A stretch of DNA of 64,000 bases from Microbacterium sp. SORGH_AS_0888 (GTDB lineage: Bacteria > Actinomycetota > Actinomycetes > Actinomycetales > Microbacteriaceae), in contig NZ_JAUTAZ010000001.1 in NCBI RefSeq assembly GCF_030818905.1, forward strand, positions 3,534,001 through 3,598,000, given 5' to 3'. Position numbers and translations under genes: made by a program. Positions 8,135 through 15,529 of the stretch are shown here, one piece after another (position 1 is the stretch's first letter; each line of letters begins with the position of its first letter). A model generated the notes under the pieces. The model was not told the origin of the DNA. It saw only the letters and a list, made by a program, of their open reading frames with translations, and did not search any database.

Positions 8135-9553
8135 TCAGTACGAGATCACCTTCGGGGCGGCGACCGCCTTCAGCCCCGCGACGCCGAACTCCTGGCCGTA
8201 CCCCGACGCCTTGACCCCGCCGAACGGAACCTGTGGGTTGAGCCCGCCGTGCTGGTTGATCCACACCGTCCCCGCCTGAAGCCGGGCGGCGACGGCTTTG
8301 GCGGCGTCGAGGTCCTGCGACCAGACCGAGGCGCCCAGGCCCTGCGCGGAGTCGTTCGCCCGGCGCACGGCCTCCTCGACGTCGGTGTAGGCGAGCACCG
8401 GGATCACCGGCCCGAACTGCTCCTCGACCACCAGGGGCGCCGCGTCGTCGATGTCGGCGACGACCGTCGCCTCGAAGAACAGCGGGCCCAGGGCGGGGGC
8501 GGGATGCCCGCCCGCGACGATGCGCGCGCCGCGGGCACGGGCGTCGTCGACGAGCCTCGACACGATCTGGAACTGCGTCTCGTTCTGCAACGGCCCGAGC
8601 ACGTTGGCCTCGTCGAGCCCGTGCCCCATGGGAGTCGACGCGGCCAGATCGGCGAGGGCCTGCACGACCTGCTCGTACTGCGACTCGTGCACGTAGAGGC
8701 GCTTGAGCGAGGCGCAGGTCTGTCCCGTGTTGATGAAGATTCCCCAGAACAGGTCCTGCGCGATGGCCGCGACATCCGTGTCCGGAAGCACGATGCCCGC
8801 GTCGTTGCCGCCGAGCTCCAGCGTGAGCCGCGCGAGGTTCTGGGCGGAGGACTCCACGATGCGGCGCCCGGTCGCGGTCGATCCGGTGAACATCACCTTG
8901 TCGACGCCCTCGTGCCCGGCGATCGCGGCGCCCACCTCGCGGTCGCCCGAGACCGCGGCGACCACGCCTGAGGGCAGGTGACGGGCGAACACGTCGACGA
9001 GGGCGAGCACGGAGAGCGGGGTGTGCTCGCTCGGCTTGACGACGACCGTGTTGCCCATCCGCAGCGACGGTGCGATCTGCCAGACCGTGATCATCATGGG
9101 CCAGTTCCACGGGCCGATCGCCGCGACCACACCGAGGGGGTCGTAGTGCACCTCCGCGCGAGAGGCGCCCGCCTCGAACACGACCTCCGGTTCGAGGGGG
9201 GTGTCGGCGGCGTTGCGGGTCCACACGGCGCACGCGCCGACCTCGAACCGTGCGTTCGGCCCGTTCAGCGGCTTGCCCTGCTCGCGCGACAGAAGGCGGG
9301 CCAGATCCTCGGCCTCGGCCTCGATGTCATCGGCGATCGCGCGCAGGATGCGGCTGCGCTCGGCGTGCCCGAGCGCAGCCCACGCGGGCTGCGCCGCGCG
9401 CGCGGCGGCGATCGCACGGTCGAGGTCCTCGGTCGTGTGCACGGGTGCGTGGCCGATCACCTCGCGGGTCGCGGCATCCTGGATCGCCCGGCCCTCGCCC
9501 TCTGCGACCGTGATGCGCTCGAGCAGCGGACGGGAAGCGGTGGTTCGGGTCAT
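8135..9553 (-). CDS. NAD(P)-dependent aldehyde dehydrogenase
   Basis: This is a 472-aa aldehyde dehydrogenase with intact active-site elements: GPWNWPM near residue 140, the general base in LELGGNDAG, and the nucleophile in NTGQTCAS. The start MTRTTASR is preceded by GAGGAGG. The substrate is not certain. The place next to the StyA-type monooxygenase suggests phenylacetaldehyde or a similar arylaldehyde. The place next to the hpa operon would equally suit succinate semialdehyde released by HpaI. It is divergent from the monooxygenase gene, and the direct repeats at 9640-9675 may control both. Confidence 0.87.
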   Translation of the reverse strand: MTRTTASRPLLERITVAEGEGRAIQDAATREVIGHAPVHTTEDLDRAIAAARAAQPAWAALGHAERSRILRAIADDIEAEAEDLARLLSREQGKPLNGPNARFEVGACAVWTRNAADTPLEPEVVFEAGASRAEVHYDPLGVVAAIGPWNWPMMITVWQIAPSLRMGNTVVVKPSEHTPLSVLALVDVFARHLPSGVVAAVSGDREVGAAIAGHEGVDKVMFTGSTATGRRIVESSAQNLARLTLELGGNDAGIVLPDTDVAAIAQDLFWGIFINTGQTCASLKRLYVHESQYEQVVQALADLAASTPMGHGLDEANVLGPLQNETQFQIVSRLVDDARARGARIVAGGHPAPALGPLFFEATVVADIDDAAPLVVEEQFGPVIPVLAYTDVEEAVRRANDSAQGLGASVWSQDLDAAKAVAARLQAGTVWINQHGGLNPQVPFGGVKASGYGQEFGVAGLKAVAAPKVISY

Positions 9554-9827
9554 GGTGATCCTCCTCGATCGACGCACGGGCGGAGCGGACGCGCCCCGCC
9601 GCCTGGGGCCATTCTCGGTCGGCGACGACCGTCGCCCGTGGTCGCGACGTGCACGGGACTGGTCGCAGCGTGCACATCCGCGCGGCCTGGTCCGTCGACG
9701 CGGTCATCTGGTGCGTGGGCGCCCGTCCCGGAGGCGCGACGTTCCGCACGGCATGCTCGGCGGGCTACCGTCGGCGGCACGCGCGGCTGCAGCGAAGCGC
9801 CGCGCGGACGCATCCGAAGGAGCTGCT
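9554..9827. promoter_or_regulatory. Divergent promoter region with AraC-type direct repeats (9640-9654 and 9661-9675)
   Basis: Two 15-base direct repeats, GGTCGCGACGTGCAC and GGTCGCAGCGTGCAC, start exactly 21 bases apart. Two same-face direct half-sites about two helical turns apart are the usual arrangement for AraC-family activators, and one is encoded at 11442-12398. The repeats lie in the 274-base gap between the aldehyde dehydrogenase and the StyA-type gene. The rest of the gap shows no gene. Confidence 0.6.
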
Positions 9828-11072
9828 ATGACGAACATCGGCATCGTCGGCGCCGGGACGGCAGGCCTGCATCTGGGCCTGCTGCTCCGACAGCACGACA
9901 TCCCCGTCACCATCTACACCGACCGCACCGCCGAGCAGGTCGCGGCGGGACGTCTGCCCAACAGCGTCGCCCACCACGCCGTCACGGTGGCCCGCGAGCG
10001 GGAGCTCGGGGTCGACCACTGGCCGGTCGAGGAGTTCGGCTACTTCTGCCATCACCACTGGGTCGGCGGTGGAGCGGACCTCTTCTTCCGCGGCGACTTC
10101 GCCAGCCCCTCGCGGGCCGTCGACTACCGCATCTACCAGCCCGCGCTCATGGGCGACTTCGAGGACCGCGGCGGCCGGATCGAGATCCGCTCCGTCGAGG
10201 CGGAGGACCTGGACGCGCTGAGCGCGGGCCACGACGCACTGGTGGTCGCCTCCGGGAAGCGGTCGCTCGGGGAGTTCTTCGGCGTCAACCGGGCGAAGTC
10301 GCCCTACACGTCTCCGCAGCGCCGGCTCATGGTCGCGCTGTGGCACGGCGTCGAGGACGAGGACACGAGGAGCGTGACGCTGAGCATCGCGCCGGGGCAC
10401 GGCGAGCTGCTCGACATCCCGCTGTTCAGCTTCGCGGGGCACACGCACGCGCTGCTGTTCGAGAACATCATCGGCGGCGACACCGAGGTGCTCGCCGACG
10501 CCCGCTACGACGACGACCCCGAGGCCTTCCGCCGGCTCGTGCTCGAGAAGCTGCGCGCCTACCATCCCACGGTCGCGCGGCGGGTGGACGAGGCCTCGTT
10601 CGCGCTGGCACGGCCGCAGGACCTGCTGCAGGGCGCGGTGACCCCGGTCCTGCGCAACGACTACCGGGTGCTCGAGAACGGCACGGTCGTGATCGCCGCC
10701 GGTGACGTGCACTCCGTCCTCGATCCGGTCATCGGTCAGGGCGGCAACTCGGCGTCCTACTCCGGGTACACCGTCGGCCAGGAGATCCTCGAGGACCGCG
10801 GGTTCGGCGCCGACCTCGGCCGCCGCGCGGCGGAGCGTCGGCGCGAGCGGGTCGAGAAGGTGAGCGACTGGACGAACCTCATGGTGCAGGTGCCGCCCGC
10901 GGATCACCTCATCGGCCTGCTCGGAGCCATGAGCACGTCGCGATCGCTCGCGGACGAGTTCACCCAGAACTTCAACGATCCGGTCGCGCAGTGGGACACT
11001 GTGCTCGGCTCACCCGAGATCGCGGCCGCCGCGATCTCCCGCAACGCCCGGAAGGAGCACATCGGTGCATAA
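9828..11072 (+). CDS. StyA-type FAD-dependent styrene/indole monooxygenase, oxygenase subunit
   Basis: The 414-aa flavoprotein has the length and pattern of styrene monooxygenase StyA. It has an N-terminal FAD-binding Rossmann motif (VGAGTAGLHLG), no separate NAD(P)H domain, and a C-terminal region with AAGDVHSVLDPVIGQG contacting FAD. StyA enzymes need reduced FAD from a partner reductase. No StyB homologue is adjacent; the HpaC-like reductase at 12592 could serve. The start ATG follows CGAAGGAG. Its stop overlaps the GTG start of the EthD-like gene. Epoxidation of styrene or indole is the family reaction, but the true substrate is unknown. Confidence 0.85.
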   Translation: MTNIGIVGAGTAGLHLGLLLRQHDIPVTIYTDRTAEQVAAGRLPNSVAHHAVTVARERELGVDHWPVEEFGYFCHHHWVGGGADLFFRGDFASPSRAVDYRIYQPALMGDFEDRGGRIEIRSVEAEDLDALSAGHDALVVASGKRSLGEFFGVNRAKSPYTSPQRRLMVALWHGVEDEDTRSVTLSIAPGHGELLDIPLFSFAGHTHALLFENIIGGDTEVLADARYDDDPEAFRRLVLEKLRAYHPTVARRVDEASFALARPQDLLQGAVTPVLRNDYRVLENGTVVIAAGDVHSVLDPVIGQGGNSASYSGYTVGQEILEDRGFGADLGRRAAERRRERVEKVSDWTNLMVQVPPADHLIGLLGAMSTSRSLADEFTQNFNDPVAQWDTVLGSPEIAAAAISRNARKEHIGA

Positions 11073-11379
11073 GCTCATGGTCCTCTACCCCGAGCCCCTC
11101 GATCGGGTCGCCTTCGAGGAGCACTACCGGTCCGTCCACCTGCCGCTGTGCGAGAAGCTGCCGGGGGTGCGGGAGATCACGTTCTCGCTCCGTGTGGACG
11201 ACGGACCGGAGCCGGCGCCGTACTTCGCGGTCTTCGAGGCGGTCTTCGACTCGGCGGAGGCGCTGGGGGCGGCGCTCGGCTCGCCCGAGGGCGCGGCCGT
11301 GCAGGCGGACGTGCCGAACTACGCGACGGGCGGTGCCACCGTGCTGACCTTCGCCGCCGAGGAGCTCGTGCGGGTCTGA
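11065..11379 (+). CDS. EthD-family small protein
   Basis: This 104-aa protein resembles the EthD family of ferredoxin-like dimeric alpha/beta-barrel proteins (MHKLMVLYPEP and an HYRSVHLPL segment early on). EthD itself is required for cytochrome P450-dependent ethyl tert-butyl ether breakdown, but its chemistry is unclear. Relatives include decarboxylases and isomerases of polyketide-like intermediates. The start is GTG at 11065, inside the last codons of the monooxygenase gene and with GGAAGGAG upstream, so the two are translationally coupled. That coupling suggests it acts on the monooxygenase product. A 16-bp hairpin follows. Confidence 0.8.
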   Translation: MHKLMVLYPEPLDRVAFEEHYRSVHLPLCEKLPGVREITFSLRVDDGPEPAPYFAVFEAVFDSAEALGAALGSPEGAAVQADVPNYATGGATVLTFAAEELVRV

Positions 11380-11383
11380 GGAC

Positions 11384-11425
11384 GACGGCGACGGGACGGG
11401 GCGCGTGCTCCGTCCCGTCGCCGTC
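11384..11425. terminator. 16-bp perfect hairpin between convergent transcripts
   Basis: Arms 11384-11399 and 11410-11425 pair perfectly over 16 bases with a 10-base loop. It sits between the EthD-like gene and the convergent AraC-family gene. No T-run is present; a bidirectional terminator is likely. Confidence 0.8.
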
Positions 11426-11441
11426 CGCGAGGACCTCGGGG

Positions 11442-12398
11442 TCAGTCCCCGGCCCGGTAGGCGCTCGGCGAGGTGCCCGTCTCGGCGCGGAACAGCTTGC
11501 TGAAGTGCGACGGGTCGGTGAAGCCCCAGGACGCTGCGATCGCGGCGACGCCGTCGCGGGCGCGGCGCGGGTCGCGCAGATCCCGCCGCACGTGGTCGAG
11601 CCGACGGTCGCGCACCCAGTGCGAGACCGTCGTGCCGCGTCGCTGGAAGAGCGTGTGCAGGTGCCGGGTCGAGATGTAGGCCGCCGCGGCGATCCGCTCC
11701 GGCCCGAGATCGGGATCGGCGAGGTGCGCGTTGATGTACCGGTCGATGCGGAACAGGATCTCGGCGTGCGGATCCGACCACGGTGCGTCACGGAGCTCGT
11801 GCCCGACCATGGTGGCGATGAGGTCCATCGTGTTGTGGGTGACCTGGAGCCCTGTCGCCTCGTCGAGGGACGGCAGCGCGCTCGCGAGCCCCGCGAGGAA
11901 GTGCCCGATCGCGCGGGCGAAACCCTGGTCGCCGGGGATGCGCACGGCCGTCAGCCCGCGCAGGATCGTCGCGTCGACGTTGATCATGCGGTGCGGGAAC
12001 ATCACGACCACCGCCGCGATGTCCTCGCTGAACTCGAGCGTGTAGGGCCGGCTCGTGTCGTACAGGACGATGTCGCCCGGCGCCAGCGTGGCCGTGCGCT
12101 CGTCCTGTGCGAGCAGCCCGGCGCCGCTCAGCTGCAGCGTGAGCTTGACGTAGGACTCGGATGACGCGGCGACGAGCTCGGGGGAACGGGTCACCGAGTG
12201 CCCGCTCGCCCGGATCGTCGAGAACAGCACGCCGTCGTTGACGCGACCCTCGAGCCGTGCATGGAACGGCGCGGCGCGCGGCGCATCCACGAGCAGCGGC
12301 ACGAACGACCGCGAGGCGATCGCCTGCCACTCCTCGCGGGCACAGGCCTGCTCGCGGATGAGCCCCGGGAGGATCTCGGCTCGATGGGACGGTTCCAT
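11442..12398 (-). CDS. AraC-family transcriptional regulator
   Basis: The 318-aa regulator has an N-terminal effector domain of the AraC-binding-like type (about residues 30-200, including LAPGDIVLYDTSRPY). A C-terminal double HTH (about 215-315) carries the second-helix signature WGFTDPSHFSKLFRAETG. The start MEPSHRAE follows GGGAG. It lies between two oxygenase units and is divergent from the HpaC/HpaB-like pair. It is a candidate activator of that pair and, through the 21-base-spaced repeats at 9640-9675, of the StyA-type gene. Regulators of this shape commonly control aromatic or alkane catabolism; the effector is unknown. Confidence 0.87.
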   Translation of the reverse strand: MEPSHRAEILPGLIREQACAREEWQAIASRSFVPLLVDAPRAAPFHARLEGRVNDGVLFSTIRASGHSVTRSPELVAASSESYVKLTLQLSGAGLLAQDERTATLAPGDIVLYDTSRPYTLEFSEDIAAVVVMFPHRMINVDATILRGLTAVRIPGDQGFARAIGHFLAGLASALPSLDEATGLQVTHNTMDLIATMVGHELRDAPWSDPHAEILFRIDRYINAHLADPDLGPERIAAAAYISTRHLHTLFQRRGTTVSHWVRDRRLDHVRRDLRDPRRARDGVAAIAASWGFTDPSHFSKLFRAETGTSPSAYRAGD

Positions 12399-12591
12399 GC
12401 GCGTCTCCCTCACATCGTCGTGATCGGTGCGGCCGGCCCGCACCCGCGTTCCCACCATGCTAGGTCGCGCCCCGCTCGTGCGGGCGAGAGCGGATCGCGG
12501 CGCTCAGAGCCAAGCGTCGCTCGCGGACGCACCAGACCCGGGGCGCGTCGGGGGCGCAGCATGGAGCGACCAGGTCAGAGAGGACCGCGAC

Positions 12592-13137
12592 ATGATGATG
12601 ACCACGATCGGCTCGTTCCCGCCGGAGTCGGCGCTCTTCCGCCCGACGGCGCACTTCTTCCGGGGCGGCCTCGGCCGCTTCGTGACCGGTGTCGCGGTCG
12701 TGACCTTCGACACGGTCGATGCGACCGGGGAGCCGCTCCGACACGGCATCACGGTGAACTCGTTCACCTCGGTGTCCATGGAGCCCCCGCTCGTGCTGGT
12801 CTCCATCCAGCGCACCGTCCGCACGCACGAGATGCTGGGCGAGGGCCCGTTCGCGATCAACATCCTCGGTGCCGAGCAGCAGGCGCTCGCGCTGCACTTC
12901 GCGGGGCGCCCTCAGATCGACCCGGTCTGGGAGGAGGGCGAGCGCGCGCCACGGCTCGCGGGCGTGCTCGGCTGGTTCGAGTGCGCGCCCTGGGCCCAGT
13001 ACGACGGCGGCGACCACACGCTCTTCGTCGGCGAGGTCTGCGCCTTCGCCTACCGCTCCGGCGATGCCCTGGGCTTCGTCAACGGGCAGTTCACGACGGT
13101 CCCGGAGGCCCCCCGCGGTCACGAGCTCATCTTCTGA
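12592..13137 (+). CDS. hpaC: Flavin reductase, HpaC-like component of a two-component monooxygenase
   Basis: This 181-aa protein has the flavin reductase-like split-barrel domain. GRFVTGVAVVTF near residue 30, the TVNSFTSVSMEPPLV segment near 60 and a GPFAINIL segment near 90 are typical. Such enzymes use NAD(P)H to supply free reduced flavin to a partner oxygenase. The HpaB-type oxygenase follows 29 bases downstream, so the two form a two-component hydroxylase. The start MMMTTIG is preceded by AGAGGA; the three ATGs in a row make the exact start uncertain by two codons. The reductase-before-oxygenase order is the reverse of the E. coli hpaBC arrangement. Confidence 0.87.
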   Translation: MMMTTIGSFPPESALFRPTAHFFRGGLGRFVTGVAVVTFDTVDATGEPLRHGITVNSFTSVSMEPPLVLVSIQRTVRTHEMLGEGPFAINILGAEQQALALHFAGRPQIDPVWEEGERAPRLAGVLGWFECAPWAQYDGGDHTLFVGEVCAFAYRSGDALGFVNGQFTTVPEAPRGHELIF

Positions 13138-13166
13138 CCCGTCCCGCCCTCCACGATCGGAACGAC

Positions 13167-14624
13167 ATGCCCGCCCGCACCGGCTCCCAGTACCTCGCCC
13201 GACTCGACGATCGCACGACCGAGATCCACATCGATGGCGAGGTCGTCACCTCCGCCGTGTCGCGGCATCCCGCGTTCTCGTCCGTCGCGCGCTCGTTCGC
13301 GCGGCTCTACGACCTGCAGCACGATCCCGCGCACCGCGGGGACCTGACCTTCCCCTCGCCGGCCACCGGGGAGCCGGTGCCCGTGTCCTTCCTCGCCCCG
13401 CGCACGACCGACGACCTCGTCCGCCGTCGCGCCGGGATGCAGGTCTGGGCGCGCGACTCGGCGGGGTTCCTCGGCCGCACACCCGACTACCTCGCCTCCG
13501 CGCTGACGGCCTTCGGCGCGGCCCCCGCGTTCTTCGCGCGTGCGGGCGACGTGTTCGCGGAGCGGATGCTGCGCTACGCCGACCGGATGCGCGAGGAGGA
13601 CCTGCTGCTGGCGCACACGCTCGTCCCGCCGCAGGTCAACCGCGCCGTGCCCGCGGTGCGGCAGGGCGACGGCGCGCTCGCGACGCACATCGTCCACGAG
13701 CGGTCCGACGGGATCGTCGTGCGCGGGGCGCGGCTGCTCGCCACGGCCGCGCCGATCGCCGACGAGCTCCTCGTGCTGCCCTCCACCGTGCTCCGCAACG
13801 CGCCCGAGGATGCGCCGTACAGCTTCGCGTTCGCGGTGCCGACGGACGCGCCCGGCCTCCGCTTCCACTGCCGATCCTCGCTCCATCGCGGCGGCGGCGC
13901 CTTCGACGAGCCGCTCGCCTCGCGCTTCGACGAGATGGATGCCATCGCCGTCTTCGACGACGTGTTCGTGCCGAGCGAGCGGGTCTTCCTCCTCGGACGC
14001 CCCGAGCTCTGCAACACGCTGTACAGCGAGACCGGGGCGGGCGCTCTCATGACGCATCAGGTGGTGACGCGAACGCTCGCCAAGACGGAGTTCTTCCTCG
14101 GTCTCGCGTCGTCCATGGCCGAGGCGATCGGCATCTCGGGCTTCGCCCACATCCAGCAGCAGATCGCCGAGCTCATCTCCTACGTCGAGATCGAGCGCGC
14201 GCTGCTGCGGGCGGCGGAGGTGGAGGGCACGTCCAACGAGCACGGCGTGTTCCTGCCCCGGTGGGAGACCCTCAACGCCGCACGCAACTGGTACCCCACG
14301 CACGTGGCGCCGCGGCTGACCGAGATCGTGCGCACCTTCGGTGCGTCGGGGCTCATGGCGACGCCGTCCGAGGCGGACTTCGCGGCCGACGCCCATGGCG
14401 ATCTCGAGCTGTACCTGCAGTCCGCCACGTGCGGCGCGGTGGATCGCACCGCCCTGTTCCGGCTCGCCGCCGACGCCGCGGTGTCGGGGTTTGCCGGTCG
14501 TCAGACGCTCTACGAGCAGTTCTTCTTCGGCGACCCCGTGCGCATGGCCGCGGCCCTCGTCGGCTCGTACGATCTGGGACCGGCGCAGGATCGCGTCCGT
14601 GACCTTCTCGACCGCGAGCGCTGA
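13167..14624 (+). CDS. hpaB: 4-hydroxyphenylacetate 3-monooxygenase-type oxygenase (HpaB family)
   Basis: The 485-aa protein has the architecture of the FADH2-dependent HpaB/PvcC oxygenases, which share the acyl-CoA dehydrogenase fold. Features include an N-terminal HpaB_N-like region, a central beta domain with LVPPQVNR and an IAVFDDVFVPSERVF segment, and a C-terminal helical domain ending near YEQFFFGDPVRM. The reaction in HpaB is ortho-hydroxylation of 4-hydroxyphenylacetate to homoprotocatechuate, exactly the substrate of the HpaD encoded at 1639-2802. Other phenols are possible substrates for this family. Translation with the reductase gene is likely coupled by proximity. Confidence 0.87.
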   Translation: MPARTGSQYLARLDDRTTEIHIDGEVVTSAVSRHPAFSSVARSFARLYDLQHDPAHRGDLTFPSPATGEPVPVSFLAPRTTDDLVRRRAGMQVWARDSAGFLGRTPDYLASALTAFGAAPAFFARAGDVFAERMLRYADRMREEDLLLAHTLVPPQVNRAVPAVRQGDGALATHIVHERSDGIVVRGARLLATAAPIADELLVLPSTVLRNAPEDAPYSFAFAVPTDAPGLRFHCRSSLHRGGGAFDEPLASRFDEMDAIAVFDDVFVPSERVFLLGRPELCNTLYSETGAGALMTHQVVTRTLAKTEFFLGLASSMAEAIGISGFAHIQQQIAELISYVEIERALLRAAEVEGTSNEHGVFLPRWETLNAARNWYPTHVAPRLTEIVRTFGASGLMATPSEADFAADAHGDLELYLQSATCGAVDRTALFRLAADAAVSGFAGRQTLYEQFFFGDPVRMAAALVGSYDLGPAQDRVRDLLDRER

Positions 14625-14672
14625 CGCCCGGGGGGGGGAAGGCGACCGCGGGGCGGTCCGCTCACGGCGCGC

Positions 14673-15377
14673 TCAGCCGCCCAGGGCGTTGCGGATGGTC
14701 GTGGCGGATCGCGCGAGACGCGCGGCGACGGCCGCCTCGTCGGCGACCGCACCCACCGACACGACGGCGATCGCGGCCGGGCGCTGGGGTGCGCGCAGCG
14801 CGAGCGGCACGGCGACGGAGGTCACCGTCGGGATGACCTCGTCGTGGCTCGTCGCGTGACCGCGCACCGCGGCAGCCTCGACGTCGGCGCGCAGCGCCGC
14901 GTCGATCCCTTCCGGCCAGGCCGCGGGGGACAGAGCGGACAGGATCGCCTTGCTCGGAGCTCCGACGGTGATCGGATGCCGCGCTCCAGGGCGCTGGGCG
15001 ACGGAGGCGACCGCGTGCCTCGGCTCGACGCTCGCGATCGTGATGCACTCGTCGCGGTCGAGCACGGCCAGGAAGCACGTCATGCCCAGATCGTTCGCGA
15101 CCGCCGTCAGCTCGGGGAGCGCCTCGCTCTGCAGATCGTGCGACACGCCGGCGGCGAGAGCGGCGACCCGCGGGCCGAGCGCGACGAGGCCGCGGGGGTC
15201 GCGGCCGACGAGCCCGTGGTCCTCGAGCGTGCGCACCAGCCGGTACACGATCGACCGGTGCACGCCCAGCCGACGGGCGAGCTCGTCGATCGCGAGCGCG
15301 TCGCGCTCCTCCGCCAGCAGCTCCAGCACCCGGATGCCGCGGCTGAGCGTCTGCGAGGCCGGCGTGGTCGTGGCCAT
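14673..15377 (-). CDS. IclR-family transcriptional regulator
   Basis: This 234-aa protein has an N-terminal winged HTH (about residues 8-70, with ELARRLGVHRSIVYRLVRTLEDHGLV) and a C-terminal IclR effector domain. The start MATTTPAS is chosen because AAGGAG lies 5 bases upstream. It is divergent from the FAD monooxygenase at 15530. The twin GTTC-N7-GAAC boxes at 15442-15476 between the two are the probable binding sites. IclR proteins of aromatic pathways (PcaR, PobR, MhbR types) can activate or repress. The effector may be a hydroxybenzoate, inferred from the neighbour. Confidence 0.88.
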   Translation of the reverse strand: MATTTPASQTLSRGIRVLELLAEERDALAIDELARRLGVHRSIVYRLVRTLEDHGLVGRDPRGLVALGPRVAALAAGVSHDLQSEALPELTAVANDLGMTCFLAVLDRDECITIASVEPRHAVASVAQRPGARHPITVGAPSKAILSALSPAAWPEGIDAALRADVEAAAVRGHATSHDEVIPTVTSVAVPLALRAPQRPAAIAVVSVGAVADEAAVAARLARSATTIRNALGG

Positions 15378-15441
15378 GGGGCTCCTTGTCGCGGGCGCGG
15401 CGCACGGGATTGCCACCGGGTCGCCGGTTGTCTACGATCAT

Positions 15442-15476
15442 GTTCAGAAGTAGAACGATGAGTTCGAATATAGAAC
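15442..15476. promoter_or_regulatory. Twin IclR-type operator boxes
   Basis: GTTCAGAAGTAGAAC (15442-15456) and GTTCGAATATAGAAC (15462-15476) share the form GTTC-N7-GAAC and start exactly 20 bases apart. Both lie in the AT-richer gap between the IclR gene and the FAD monooxygenase. The paired, helically phased sites fit binding by an IclR tetramer. Confidence 0.75.
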
Positions 15477-15529
15477 ACGTTTGGCTCACCTGCAAGACCC
15501 GGCACCGCCGCCGGAAAGGATCGATGACG

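Noticed and set aside
14630..14638. Run of nine G bases after the HpaB-type gene as a functional element
   Set aside because: A homopolymer alone gives no function, and its length is error-prone.
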